A stretch of DNA of 64,000 bases from Shumkonia mesophila (GTDB lineage Bacteria; Pseudomonadota; Alphaproteobacteria; Rhodospirillales; Shumkoniaceae): the NCBI RefSeq assembly GCF_026163695.1, contig NZ_JAOTID010000002.1, positions 89,511 through 153,510 on the forward strand, in the 5' to 3' direction. The notes under the pieces are model-generated. The model made no database searches. It was not told the DNA's origin and saw only the letters and a program-made list of their open reading frames with translations. The translations under genes and the position numbers were made by a program. The first letter of the stretch is position 1, and the number at the start of each line of letters is the position of its first letter. This document shows, piece by piece, positions 11,341-19,498 of this stretch.

Positions 11341-11796
11341 TTACTCGACGATCAGCAGGGGTTCGCCATACTCCACCGGGGCGCCGTTGGCGACGAGGAC
11401 GCGCGTCACCTTGCCGGCCCGCACGCACTTGATGGGGTTGAACACCTTCATCGCCTCGATCAGCACCAGCGTCTGGCCGACCCGCACCTCGTCGCCGACC
11501 TGGATGAACGGCGCCGCGTCCGGTTCGGGGCGGATGTAGGCGACGCCGACCATGGGCGAAAGGACGGCGCCGGGATGCTTGGCGGGGTCGTTTTCGACCG
11601 CCGCAATGGCCGCGGCAGGCGCCGAAGGGGCCGCGACGGCGGCGAAGGCGGCCGGGGCGAGGCTTCCTTTGGCGACCCTAAGGTGCCATTCCTGGGTCCC
11701 GTACTCGATCTCCGTCAGGCCCGTCTCGTCGAGCAGCTGGGCCAGCTGGTGCACAAGCGCGGAGTCGATTTGCGGTTTGCTTCCTTCCCTCGGCAT
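11341..11796 (-). CDS. accB: Acetyl-CoA carboxylase, biotin carboxyl carrier protein
   Basis: A 151-residue carrier protein. The N-terminal region (about 8-45) includes DSALVHQLAQLLDETGLTEIE; an Ala/Pro-rich linker follows (about 47-70). The C-terminal biotinyl domain (about 75-151) includes the biotin-accepting Lys in LIEAMKVFN. It is the first gene of the accB-accC-aat operon. The aroQ gene that often precedes accB in other bacteria is absent here. Confidence 0.96.
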   Translation of the reverse strand: MPREGSKPQIDSALVHQLAQLLDETGLTEIEYGTQEWHLRVAKGSLAPAAFAAVAAPSAPAAAIAAVENDPAKHPGAVLSPMVGVAYIRPEPDAAPFIQVGDEVRVGQTLVLIEAMKVFNPIKCVRAGKVTRVLVANGAPVEYGEPLLIVE

Positions 11797-12118
11797 AGAT
11801 CCTCTCTCAGGCGTTCAGACGTTCAGGCGCTCGGGCCTACTGCAATACCCGCGTTTCGGAACCGGACGGCGATGGAAAAACCACCGTCGCGGGCCGATGG
11901 CTTTCGTGGGGCGGAATACTCGGGTTTCCGGGCGTCGAAGGCAAGGCTTCGGATCACCTTTTTTGAAATCAACGCATTGATCGTGGCTGGGTCCCGACTT
12001 ATAACACGCGCGCTGCATCGGCTAACAGTCTGTTTCCTTGTCCCCGGCCGGTTGATCCGGCCCGCACAGGCAACCATACTTACACTCCGCCCCCACAAGA
12101 AGATGGATGGAAATTCCC
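11797..12118. other. Divergent intergenic region accB / thiSG
   Basis: This 322-bp region separates accB (minus) from thiSG (plus). It holds the promoter described separately and a GGCCGG/CCGGCC hairpin with a 5-base loop at 12046-12062 in the presumed thiSG leader. Near accB there are short repeats of the type GTTCAG. No gene and no TPP riboswitch (no thi-box) were recognised. Confidence 0.5.
11977..12005 (+). promoter_or_regulatory. Sigma70-type promoter for thiSG
   Basis: TTGATC (11977-11982) and TATAAC (12000-12005) are separated by exactly 17 bases, close to the -35/-10 consensus. Transcription would start near 12012, leaving a leader of about 105 bases that contains the 12046-12062 hairpin. 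Confidence 0.6.
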
Positions 12119-13105
12119 ATGCGTGTAACCATCAATGGCGAGGAACGTCGGTTCGATCGTCCGCTGACCGTCGATCAGATGCTGGGCGAAATGGGCCTCG
12201 ATTCCCGCAAGGTCGCCGTCGAGCGCAACCTGGAACTGGTGCCGAAATCGCAGTACGGCGCCGTCACGGTCGAGGATAGCGACCGCTTCGAGATCGTGCA
12301 CTTCATCGGCGGCGGCGCCCCATCGGCGGCGGCCGACGCCGACCTGCTGACGGTGGCCGGACGCACCTTCCATTCGCGCCTGCTGGTCGGCACCGGCAAG
12401 TACAAGGACCTGGAACAGACGGCACGCGCCATCGAGGCGTCGGGCGCCGAGATCGTCACCGTGGCGGTGCGCCGGGTCAACATCACCGACCCCAGCCAGC
12501 CGATGCTGGTCGACTATGTCGATCCCAAGAAATACACCTACCTTCCCAACACCGCCGGCTGCTTCACCGCCGAGGATGCGCTTCGCACCCTGCGGCTGGC
12601 CCGCGAGGCCGGCGGCTGGGATCTGGTCAAGCTGGAAGTCCTGGGCGACCAGAAGACCCTCTATCCCAACATGATCGAAACCCTGTCGGCGGCGGAAGTC
12701 CTGATCAAGGAGGGCTTCCAGGTGATGGTCTATTGCAGCGACGACCCGATCATGGCCAAGCGGCTGGAGGAGATCGGCTGCGCCGCCATCATGCCGCTGG
12801 CTGCGCCCATCGGCTCGGGCCTGGGCGTCCAGAGCCCGGTCAACATCCGCCTGATCAAGGAGCAGGCCAAGGTGCCGGTGCTGGTCGATGCCGGAGTCGG
12901 CACCGCGTCGGATGCGGCCATCGCCATGGAACTCGGCTGCGACGGCGTGCTGATGAACACCGCCATCGCCGGAGCCAGGGACCCGATCCTGATGGCGCGG
13001 GCCATGAAGGCGGCGGTCGAGGCGGGGCGGCTGGCCTATTTGGCCGGGCGCATGCCGAGGAAACTGTACGCCGATCCGTCCTCGCCGCTGGCCGGATTGA
13101 TCTGA
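12119..13105 (+). CDS. thiG: ThiS-ThiG fusion: sulfur carrier protein and thiazole synthase
   Basis: A 328-residue single polypeptide. Residues 1-66 are a ThiS ubiquitin-like domain ([12 protein letters not shown] ... [10 protein letters not shown]) ending in three glycines, G64-G66, the position of the thiocarboxylate-bearing Gly-Gly tail. After a short Ala-rich linker, residues about 76-328 are a full ThiG (beta/alpha)8 barrel with Schiff-base K171 in [10 protein letters not shown], then [11 protein letters not shown] and [12 protein letters not shown]. ThiG condenses deoxyxylulose phosphate with ThiS thiocarboxylate to make the thiazole of thiamin. ThiS normally needs a free C-terminus, so the fusion raises a mechanistic question. 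An alternative ATG is at 12107. No thiO or thiE is adjacent. Confidence 0.93.
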   Translation: MRVTINGEERRFDRPLTVDQMLGEMGLDSRKVAVERNLELVPKSQYGAVTVEDSDRFEIVHFIGGGAPSAAADADLLTVAGRTFHSRLLVGTGKYKDLEQTARAIEASGAEIVTVAVRRVNITDPSQPMLVDYVDPKKYTYLPNTAGCFTAEDALRTLRLAREAGGWDLVKLEVLGDQKTLYPNMIETLSAAEVLIKEGFQVMVYCSDDPIMAKRLEEIGCAAIMPLAAPIGSGLGVQSPVNIRLIKEQAKVPVLVDAGVGTASDAAIAMELGCDGVLMNTAIAGARDPILMARAMKAAVEAGRLAYLAGRMPRKLYADPSSPLAGLI

Positions 13106-13113
13106 TCGACGGG

Positions 13114-13140
13114 CGGGATGAAATTTTCGCTTTCATCCCG
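13114..13140 (+). terminator. Hairpin after thiSG
   Basis: A perfect 10-bp stem, CGGGATGAAA (13114-13123) / TTTCATCCCG (13131-13140), with a 7-base loop lies 8 bases after the thiSG stop. It lacks a following T-run, so it is either a weak intrinsic terminator or a 3' stabilising structure. Its downstream arm overlaps the possible -35 of the next promoter. Confidence 0.55.
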
Positions 13141-13160
13141 ACCCCGGTTGGCCATATAAG
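13132..13160 (+). promoter_or_regulatory. Possible promoter of the ornithine decarboxylase leader
   Basis: TATAAG (13155-13160) is a good -10. TTCATC (13132-13137) is a weak -35, 17 bases away. Transcription would start near 13167, giving a leader of about 250 bases before the decarboxylase start. Confidence 0.4.
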
Positions 13161-13166
13161 GGCGAA

Positions 13167-13416
13167 CTCTCGACCGACCCAGCGAACGGTCGGCCCCAAG
13201 GGAAGCAAAGGGTGGGGACAGATGTTCACAGTCATGCATGATTTCGATGAACACCGTCCGTCCTATGTGCGTTTGATCGGCCGCAAGAACCCCCGGTCCA
13301 GTACGCGCTCGGCGTAGAAACACGCCGTGCTGCCGACGCGGTCCCCGACCGCCATCGGCCGCGTTCGCCTTCATAATAAAACCCTGACTTGCCCTGAATA
13401 AGGGGGGATCCCGCAC
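13167..13416 (+). promoter_or_regulatory. Structured leader of ornithine decarboxylase (speF-type leader candidate)
   Basis: About 250 bases between the promoter and the decarboxylase. It contains a CGACCG/CGGTCG hairpin (13171-13192, 10-base loop), a 31-codon ORF with its own ribosome binding site (13222-13317), and a 99-base spacer. Just before the gene, CCCT (13392-13395) can pair with the AGGG (13401-13404) of the Shine-Dalgarno run AAGGGGGG. The layout of hairpin, short ORF and occludable ribosome site suits translation-dependent attenuation. A conserved leader, the speF motif, is known upstream of alphaproteobacterial ornithine decarboxylase genes; membership here is inferred from position only. 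Confidence 0.5.
13222..13317 (+). CDS. 31-codon leader-peptide candidate upstream of ornithine decarboxylase
   Basis: The ORF reads MFTVMHDFDEHRPSYV followed by RLIGRKNPRSSTRSA. It has a plausible ribosome binding site (GGTGGGG about 5 bases before ATG) and lies wholly within the leader of the decarboxylase gene, ending 99 bases before it. The peptide is rich in Arg, His and Pro-containing turns. In E. coli, speF is controlled by the ornithine-sensing arrest peptide SpeFL, encoded in the same position. No clear sequence match to SpeFL is claimed. An internal Met at codon 5 is an alternative start. The call rests on position, ribosome site and reading frame, so it is tentative. Confidence 0.42.
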   Translation: MFTVMHDFDEHRPSYVRLIGRKNPRSSTRSA

Positions 13417-14547
13417 ATGACCCCGAAAATCGCTCATTTCCTGAAGGAGAGCCGTCCGGCGACGCCCTGCCTGGTGATCGACCTGGACGTCGTGAACGAA
13501 CGCTACCGACGACTGCAAGACAGCCTGCCCGGAGTCGTCATTTCGTATGCCGTCAAGGCCAACCCGGCCCGGCCGGTGCTGGAAATCCTCAACGCCGGCG
13601 GTTCGCACTTCGACGCCGCCAGCATCTACGAGATCGAGGATCTGCTGGCGCTGGGCGTCACGCCCGACCGCATCGTCTACGGCAACACCATCAAGAAGGA
13701 AGGCGACATCGCCGCCGCCTATGCCCATGGCGTGCGCCTGTACGCCTTCGACAGCGAGGCCGAGGTCGAGAAGCTGGCCCGCTCCGCCCCCGGCGCCGGC
13801 GTCTACTGCCGCATCATTACCACCTGCGAGGGGGCCGATTGGCCGCTGTCGCGCAAGTTCGGCTGCGAACTGGACATGGCCGGCGACCTGTTGCTCAAGG
13901 CCCGCGACCTCGGGCTCGACGCCCAGGGCCTGTCGTTCCACGTCGGTTCGCAGCAGACCAACCCCCGGCAGTGGGGCCACGCCATCAAGCGGGCGGCCCA
14001 GGTTTTCCGTACGGTGGCCGAGCAGGGCCTCCAGCTCAGGATGCTGAACCTGGGCGGCGGCTTCCCGGTACGCTACCGCAAGGAGGTGCCCGAGATCGAA
14101 GAGGTGGCGGGGGCCATCATGGAGGCGATGCGGCGCGAGTTTGGCAATGCGCTGCCCCGCATGTTCATCGAGCCCGGGCGCATCATCACCGCCGATGCCG
14201 GCATCATCGAGACCGAGGTGGTGCTGATCTCCACCAAGAACTACGCCAACGGCGTGCGCTGGGTGTATCTCGATGTCGGCAAATTCGGCGGCCTTGCCGA
14301 AACCATGGACGAGGCCATCCAGTATCCGCTGGTCACCCACTACAACGGCGCTCCCAGTGGTCCGGTGGTGATCGCCGGCCCGACCTGCGACGGCGCCGAC
14401 ATCCTTTACGAAAAGGCCGACTATTCGCTGCCGCTGGACCTCAAGGTCGGCGACAAGATCCAGATCGGCGGGGCAGGGGCCTATACGACGACCTACGCCT
14501 CGATCTGCTTCAACGGCTTCCCGCCGCTGCAGGCCCACTACATCTGA
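13417..14547 (+). CDS. Fold-III (alanine-racemase-type) ornithine decarboxylase
   Basis: A 376-residue PLP enzyme of the eukaryote-like ornithine/lysine decarboxylase family that makes putrescine (or cadaverine). PLP-binding K47 lies in SYAVKANP. HVGSQQ and LNLGGGFPVRY bind the cofactor phosphate and pyridine ring. The catalytic Cys of the other subunit is C324 in PTCDGADILY, and the C-terminus GAGAYTTTYAS...FNGFPP is typical. The length and CDGAD motif exclude DapF/LysA-type diaminopimelate decarboxylase. Its long leader with a short ORF suggests polyamine or ornithine control. A strong AAGGGGGG ribosome site precedes the ATG. Confidence 0.93.
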   Translation: MTPKIAHFLKESRPATPCLVIDLDVVNERYRRLQDSLPGVVISYAVKANPARPVLEILNAGGSHFDAASIYEIEDLLALGVTPDRIVYGNTIKKEGDIAAAYAHGVRLYAFDSEAEVEKLARSAPGAGVYCRIITTCEGADWPLSRKFGCELDMAGDLLLKARDLGLDAQGLSFHVGSQQTNPRQWGHAIKRAAQVFRTVAEQGLQLRMLNLGGGFPVRYRKEVPEIEEVAGAIMEAMRREFGNALPRMFIEPGRIITADAGIIETEVVLISTKNYANGVRWVYLDVGKFGGLAETMDEAIQYPLVTHYNGAPSGPVVIAGPTCDGADILYEKADYSLPLDLKVGDKIQIGGAGAYTTTYASICFNGFPPLQAHYI

Positions 14548-14560
14548 GGGAGGCATTCCC

Positions 14561-15004
14561 ATGAACAGAGGATATGCCGCCCTTCTTGCAGCCTGGGCCA
14601 TCGGCGCCGTTCTCGCGGCGCCGGCGGCGCGGGCCGATTCCGGCCAGGTCACCGTCTACAAGGCGGAGTCGTGCGGCTGCTGCGGCGGGTGGGTCGACCA
14701 CATGCGGGCGAGCGGCTTTTCGGTCGAGGTCCAGGAAATGGACGACGTCACGCCGCTCAAGGACTTCCTGCGCATCGCGGACGACCTGCGGTCGTGCCAT
14801 ACGGCAACCCTCGAGGGCTATGTCCTGGAAGGCCACGTGACGCTTGCGGCCATCCGCAAGCTGCTGGCGGATCGGCCGAAGGTCAGGGGCATCGCGCTTC
14901 CCGGCATGCCGGAAGGCAGCCCGGGCATGTCGGGCGCCAAAAGCGAACCCTTCGTGACGCTGACGATTTCGGATTCGGCACCGACGGTCTTCATGACGGA
15001 ATAG
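14561..15004 (+). CDS. DUF411 secreted metal-binding protein
   Basis: A 147-residue protein with a signal peptide (about 1-25, ending PAARA). A DUF411 domain follows, with the hallmark VYKAESCGCCGGWVDHMR (CGCC likely binds copper), then SCHTATLEGYVLEGHV and PGMPEGSPGM, where Met residues can add thioether ligands. Family members occur in copper-resistance loci. Here it stands alone, 13 bases after the decarboxylase, so it may be co-transcribed with it. The copper role is inferred from the family. Confidence 0.85.
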   Translation: MNRGYAALLAAWAIGAVLAAPAARADSGQVTVYKAESCGCCGGWVDHMRASGFSVEVQEMDDVTPLKDFLRIADDLRSCHTATLEGYVLEGHVTLAAIRKLLADRPKVRGIALPGMPEGSPGMSGAKSEPFVTLTISDSAPTVFMTE

Positions 15005-15007
15005 GAA

Positions 15008-15074
15008 AGCGGCCCCGGGGGGCCGCTGGATCGACGTTCGCGAGGGCGGCGCCCCCGGCAGGGGAGGCCGCCCT
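15008..15074. terminator. Two GC-rich hairpins between convergent genes
   Basis: AGCGGCC/GGCCGCT (15008-15027) directly follows the DUF411 stop. AGGGCGGC/GCCGCCCT (15043-15074) lies just past the stop of the minus-strand RAM-domain gene and is followed by TTTCG on the plus strand. Together they probably end both converging transcripts. Confidence 0.6.
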
Positions 15075-15081
15075 TTCGCCG

Positions 15082-15324
15082 TCAGCTGAAGGCCTTGAGC
15101 CCGATGATGGTGTAGGTGTCCTTGATACCGGGCAGGGCGTGGATCTTCTTGTTGACGAAATGGCCGATGTCCGTGTCGTCCTCAAGGTAGCAGGTCAGCA
15201 TCAGGTCATAGTGGCCGGAGGTCGAGTGGACCTCGGACACCTCGTCGACGGTTTCCACCGCGGCGGCGGCCACGTCGTAGGAACTTCCCAGTTCGCACTT
15301 CACCTGGATAAAGAGAGTCTGCAC
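15082..15324 (-). CDS. Stand-alone Lrp/AsnC ligand-binding (RAM) domain protein
   Basis: An 80-residue protein consisting only of the RAM (regulation of amino acid metabolism) domain of Lrp/AsnC regulators: FIQVKCELGSSYDVAAAAVE, VSEVHSTSGHYDLMLTCYLED, IGHFVNKKIHALPGIKDTYTII. It has no DNA-binding part. Such proteins form Lrp-like oligomers and may sense amino acids or modulate full-length Lrp regulators. The gene is 3 bases after the helicase stop, so the two form one transcription unit. Confidence 0.88.
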   Translation of the reverse strand: MQTLFIQVKCELGSSYDVAAAAVETVDEVSEVHSTSGHYDLMLTCYLEDDTDIGHFVNKKIHALPGIKDTYTIIGLKAFS

Positions 15325-15327
15325 GGG

Positions 15328-17079
15328 TCAGCCCTCCTTGGCCTCGCGCTTTTTCGCCGGTGCCTTGGCGGCGCGCCGGCCCCGGGGTTTTGCCGCCGCC
15401 CGGGCGCGGGTCCTGGGCTTCGCGGGGGCCTTCGCCGGCTCTTCGCTGTCGGCTTTTACGTCCTCGACGTCTTCGACATCCTCGATTTTCGCCTCGACGT
15501 CCTCGATTTCCGGTGCGACATCGTCGACATCGTCGATGTCCTCGACATCGTCTTCGGGACGGGGCGGCGGCGGCGTGACGGCGCGCAGCAGGAAGGCCGG
15601 CACGTGATCGCCGAGGCCGCGCACCGGCCGGTCGTCGTCGCGAGAATCGCCGTCCTGCCGGCGGCCACGCCGCTGCGGCTGTTTCCGGGGCTCGGCGCGA
15701 ACCTCGGCGCGGATCGGGGGCGGGGCGGCGGGGGCGGGCTCGTCGGGGACCGTCTCGACCGCGGGCCGGGGCTCGGGCTGGCGGTCGGGCTGACGGTCCG
15801 GCTGGCGAGCGGCGCGATGGTCGTCCGACCGGTGCCGGCGACGCCGGCCCCTCGGCTCCGCCGCAGCCTCGGCCGACGTCTCCGCCGGCGCTTCCGTCGC
15901 CTGCGTCTCGGCGGGCGCCGGGGCGTCCGCCGTCGTCGTCAGGTCGATGCGCGGAATGTCGCGGCCGAGCATGCGGGTGATGGCGGCCAGGTATTTGCGT
16001 TCTTCCGGCAGGGCGATGGTGAAGGCCCGACCTTCGCGGCCGGCCCGGCCGGTGCGGCCGATGCGGTGGATATAGTCCTCGGCGTGGGTGGGGACGTCGA
16101 AATTGAAGACGTGGCTCATGTCCTGGACATCGAGCCCGCGGGCCGCCACGTCGCTGCACACCAGCAGGCGGATTTCGCCGCGCTTGAAGGCGGCCAGGGT
16201 TTCGGTGCGGGCCGGCTGCGACATGTCGCCGTGCAATTGGCCGGCCGAATAGCCGTGGCGGACGAGCGAACGCCACACCACGCTGACCTCGCGCTTGCGG
16301 TTGCAGAAGACCAGCGCGCTGCGCACCTCCTCGCTTTCGATAAGGCGGCGCAGGGCGGCCCGCTTGTCCTTGGCGCCGCTGCCCGGCTTGGCGCCGTGCG
16401 GCGCGCTGACCATGCACAGGCCCTGGGTGACCGTGGCCGCCGGTGTCGATGGCGGGGAAACCGTGATCGTTTTGGGGTTGCTGAGGAAGGCATCGGCGAG
16501 ACGCCGGATCTCGGGCGGCATGGTGGCCGAGAAGAACAGGGTCTGGCGCATCTTCGACACCAGGGACACGATCTTTTCCACGTCCGGTATGAAACCCATG
16601 TCGAGCATCCGGTCGGCTTCGTCGATCACCAGGATCTTGACGTCGTTGAGCAGAAGTTTGCCGCGCTCGAACATGTCGAGCAGGCGGCCCGGCGTGGCGA
16701 TCAGCACGTCGACGCCACGATCCAGCACCCGGGTCTGGTCGCCCATCGACTCGCCGCCGATCAGCAACGCCTTGTTCAGCTTGTGGTACTTGCCGTAAAC
16801 CTCGAAGGCCTCGGCGACCTGGGCGGCGAGTTCCCGCGTCGGTTCGAGGATCAGCGAGCGCGGCATGCGCGCCTTGGCGCGCCCGGCGGCCAGGATTTCG
16901 ATCATCGGCAGGGTGAAGCCCGCCGTCTTGCCGGTGCCGGTCTGGGCACAGCCCAAGACGTCGCGGCCCATCAGCACGACCGGGATCGCCTGCTGTTGAA
17001 TCGGTGTGGGTTCCACGTACCCTGCGTCGGCAACGGCACGTAAAACGTCTTCGCTCAGTCCGAGTTCAGCAAATGTCAT
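15328..17079 (-). CDS. rhlE: DEAD-box RNA helicase, RhlE type
   Basis: A 583-residue helicase. The core (about 1-375) has the Q-motif PTPIQQQAIP, motif I AQTGTGKT, Ia PTRELA, DEAD in VIDEADRMLDMGF, III SAT, and VI HRIGRTGRAGR. The long C-terminal tail (about 385-583) is low-complexity. It has an RGRRRRHR basic patch, Pro-rich segments, an acidic stretch of E-D-V/D-D-V repeats (about 510-550), and a Lys/Arg/Ala/Pro-rich end similar to histone H1. The tail probably binds RNA or supports condensation. Related helicases help ribosome assembly and RNA decay in the cold; the specific role is inferred. Confidence 0.92.
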   Translation of the reverse strand: MTFAELGLSEDVLRAVADAGYVEPTPIQQQAIPVVLMGRDVLGCAQTGTGKTAGFTLPMIEILAAGRAKARMPRSLILEPTRELAAQVAEAFEVYGKYHKLNKALLIGGESMGDQTRVLDRGVDVLIATPGRLLDMFERGKLLLNDVKILVIDEADRMLDMGFIPDVEKIVSLVSKMRQTLFFSATMPPEIRRLADAFLSNPKTITVSPPSTPAATVTQGLCMVSAPHGAKPGSGAKDKRAALRRLIESEEVRSALVFCNRKREVSVVWRSLVRHGYSAGQLHGDMSQPARTETLAAFKRGEIRLLVCSDVAARGLDVQDMSHVFNFDVPTHAEDYIHRIGRTGRAGREGRAFTIALPEERKYLAAITRMLGRDIPRIDLTTTADAPAPAETQATEAPAETSAEAAAEPRGRRRRHRSDDHRAARQPDRQPDRQPEPRPAVETVPDEPAPAAPPPIRAEVRAEPRKQPQRRGRRQDGDSRDDDRPVRGLGDHVPAFLLRAVTPPPPRPEDDVEDIDDVDDVAPEIEDVEAKIEDVEDVEDVKADSEEPAKAPAKPRTRARAAAKPRGRRAAKAPAKKREAKEG

Positions 17080-17289
17080 GTAGCACGGGTCTGTCCGGAC
17101 TTCCGGAAGCGACCACCGTTCCTATGTCAACCATTGAAAGTGCGGCGATATTAGGCAGTTCCGGCGTCAAGTCAATCACCGTCGCCGGAATCCTTTGCCT
17201 TTGACGCATCTTTGAGTACCCTGCGCGTCCGCAAGATGCCGTGCGGCGGGCAGCCGCAGGCGGGGAAGCCGACCGGACCAGGGGACGCC

Positions 17290-18015
17290 ATGACCCAGAA
17301 GACGCCGTTGATCCTATTGCCCGGGCTGCTGACCGACGCGGCGCTGTGGCGCCATCAGACGGAAACGCTGTCCGACATCGCCGACATCAGGGTCAGCGAC
17401 CTGACGCAGGACGACCAACTGGGGCCGATGGCCCGGCGCGTCCTGGCCGAGGCGCCGGAAACCTTCGCCCTGGCCGGCCTGTCGATGGGGGGATACCTGG
17501 CGTTCGAGATCCTGCGCCAGGCGCCCGACCGGGTCCGGCGCCTGGCCCTGCTCGACACCTCGCCGCTGCCGGATTCCCAGGAACAGACGGCGCGCCGGCG
17601 CAGTCTTATAGATCTTGCCCGCACCGGCGATTTCAAAGGCGTCACCCAGCGGCTGCTGCCGCTGCTGATCCACCCCGATCGCATCCGCGACGCGGCGCTG
17701 ACCCGCGCCGTCATGGAAATGGCCGGCCGCGTCGGTCGCGACGCCTTCATCCGCCAGCAGACCGCGATCATGAACCGTCCCGACAGCCGCCACGACCTGG
17801 GGCTGATCCACTGCCCGACGCTGGTGCTGTGCGGACGCCAGGACGGGCTGACGCCGCCCGCCGTTCACGTCGACATGGCGGCCGCCCTGCCCCACGCCGC
17901 CCTGGTCACGGTCGAGGACTGCGGGCATCTGTCGCCGCTGGAACAGCCGCATGCGGTCAGCGCCGTGCTGCGCTACTGGCTGGCCATGGAGAGGGCGCCG
18001 GGGCGGGACGCTTGA
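17290..18015 (+). CDS. Alpha/beta-fold hydrolase
   Basis: A 241-residue hydrolase with LILLPGLLTDAALW near the oxyanion hole, nucleophile S in the elbow GLSMGGY, an acidic residue in LCGRQDGLTPP, and catalytic H in DCGHLSPLEQP. The pattern is that of the MenH/BioH-like esterase group; the substrate is unknown. The start at 17290 is preceded by AGGGGA at good spacing, while upstream in-frame starts lack this. It stands alone between a divergent helicase gene and the lipoprotein gene. Confidence 0.85.
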   Translation: MTQKTPLILLPGLLTDAALWRHQTETLSDIADIRVSDLTQDDQLGPMARRVLAEAPETFALAGLSMGGYLAFEILRQAPDRVRRLALLDTSPLPDSQEQTARRRSLIDLARTGDFKGVTQRLLPLLIHPDRIRDAALTRAVMEMAGRVGRDAFIRQQTAIMNRPDSRHDLGLIHCPTLVLCGRQDGLTPPAVHVDMAAALPHAALVTVEDCGHLSPLEQPHAVSAVLRYWLAMERAPGRDA

Positions 18016-18257
18016 AAATCCGGGCCGGCGCGCGTGCGTTCGGTTGATTGCGGCCGGGTCATTCCGCTATGATCCGCGCACGAGGGAACGAACGCGGGGC
18101 GCACGAACTTCGAAGCAGCCGGTCTTGGCCGGGTCAAAGCCGCTTCGGAACAAACAAAGCCCACGTTTGCAATCTGTTAATAAAGTTGAGGCAGCGTGCT
18201 TTGGATGCGGTGCAGGTTCGGGGAATGCTGCTTGGCGCGAAGGAGGCTCCGGCAACC

Positions 18258-19415
18258 ATGAGAAACGAGGATATCCAGCGGCGCGAAACACGGCGCGGCG
18301 GCAGTTTTTGGCCGGTCGCCGGGGCGGTCGCCCTCGCGGTTGTCCTGGGCGGATGCTCCAGCGTGCCGGATGCGGCCAATCCGGTCAAATGGTACAGCAA
18401 TACCGTCGATTACTTCAGTGGCGACAAGGACGCCAAGGCGCCGGCCGAAGGGGACGACAAGGCGGTGCCCGGCGCCGACCAGCCGTTCCCCAATCTGGCG
18501 ACGGTGCCGGCCAAGCCCGAGGTGAGCAGCGCCGAGGAGCGCAACAGGATCGCCCAGGGGCTGGTGTCCGACACCGAACGCCGGCGCTATGCGCAGGGCG
18601 TCGCCCGCCAGGGCGCGCCGACCAACGTTCTGGGAAGCGAGTCAGCGGCGTCCGCGCCTGCCGCCGCCGGCGCTCCGGCCGCGCTGCCGGCCTTGCCGGC
18701 CACCCCGGCTCCGGCCCAGGCGCCGAAGCCGCCGGCCGTGGCGGCCGCGCCCGCTGCCCCCGCAGCCGCCCCGCCGGCCCCAGCCGTGCGATCACCGGCC
18801 CCGCTGGCGCCTTCCGCGCCGCCGTCCCGGCAACTGGGCGCCGCCCCGCCGGCCCCGGCCGCGCCGGCGATGGCGCCGGCCACCGGCGTCGCCCCGCGTT
18901 CCAACCGCCTGCCTGCCTCTGGGGAGCCGTTCGAGACCGTGGTGGTAAGCTCGTCGGGCGTCGACGCCTCGGCGGACGTCTCCGCTGCACCTTCGCCCGG
19001 GCGGGGATCGCTGGCCGCCAGGGCCGACACCGTTCCCGATGCCGGACGGTCTCGCGGCAGTTCCCTCCTGGTGGCGACGATCCAGTTCGCCAACGGTTCG
19101 GCCGATCTCGATTCCCGCGACCGCACGATCCTGCGCAACGTTGTGGCCCTGCAGCGCGAGCGCGGCGGCGTCATTCGGATCGTCGGTCATGCCAGCAGCC
19201 GAACCGCCGACATGGACCCGGTACGCCACAAGCTGGTGAACTACGACGTGTCTTCCGAACGCGCCGAAACGGTGGCCAAGACCTTGGCCGAATTGGGCGC
19301 GCGAACGCAGGACATCGTCGTTGTCGCCAAGGCGGACGTCGACCCCCTATATTACGAAGTCATGCCGGCTGGCGAGGCGGGGAACCGGAGAACGGAAGTC
19401 TTTCTCGACTTCTAA
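18258..19415 (+). CDS. OmpA-like lipoprotein with long Ala/Pro linker
   Basis: A 385-residue lipoprotein. The signal sequence ends in lipobox LGGC with lipidated C33 followed by SS, which suggests outer-membrane sorting. A short soluble region (about 35-120) is followed by a low-complexity Ala/Pro linker (about 130-235). The C-terminal OmpA-like domain (about 270-385) starts VATIQFANGSADLD and includes IRIVGHASSR and the terminal NRRTEVFLDF. Such domains bind peptidoglycan, so the linker would span the periplasm. AGGAGG is about 12 bases upstream of the chosen ATG; in-frame ATGs further upstream add a non-conserved extension. Exact role unknown. Confidence 0.85.
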   Translation: MRNEDIQRRETRRGGSFWPVAGAVALAVVLGGCSSVPDAANPVKWYSNTVDYFSGDKDAKAPAEGDDKAVPGADQPFPNLATVPAKPEVSSAEERNRIAQGLVSDTERRRYAQGVARQGAPTNVLGSESAASAPAAAGAPAALPALPATPAPAQAPKPPAVAAAPAAPAAAPPAPAVRSPAPLAPSAPPSRQLGAAPPAPAAPAMAPATGVAPRSNRLPASGEPFETVVVSSSGVDASADVSAAPSPGRGSLAARADTVPDAGRSRGSSLLVATIQFANGSADLDSRDRTILRNVVALQRERGGVIRIVGHASSRTADMDPVRHKLVNYDVSSERAETVAKTLAELGARTQDIVVVAKADVDPLYYEVMPAGEAGNRRTEVFLDF

Positions 19416-19498
19416 ACCGCCCGAAAACGCGGCACTATGAGAATGCACTTCCGCGCCCGGCCGGGCCGGGACGGCGTTCATTTGCACGACGAATGGTC

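Noticed and set aside
12005-12118. TPP riboswitch ahead of thiSG
   Set aside because: No thi-box was seen; only a simple GGCCGG/CCGGCC hairpin is present.
17951-19492. Long in-frame N-terminal extension of the aminotransferase across the lipoprotein gene
   Set aside because: The extension is in another frame of the real OmpA-like lipoprotein gene and has no motif; the aminotransferase family starts near MEQEFHRIRRLPP.
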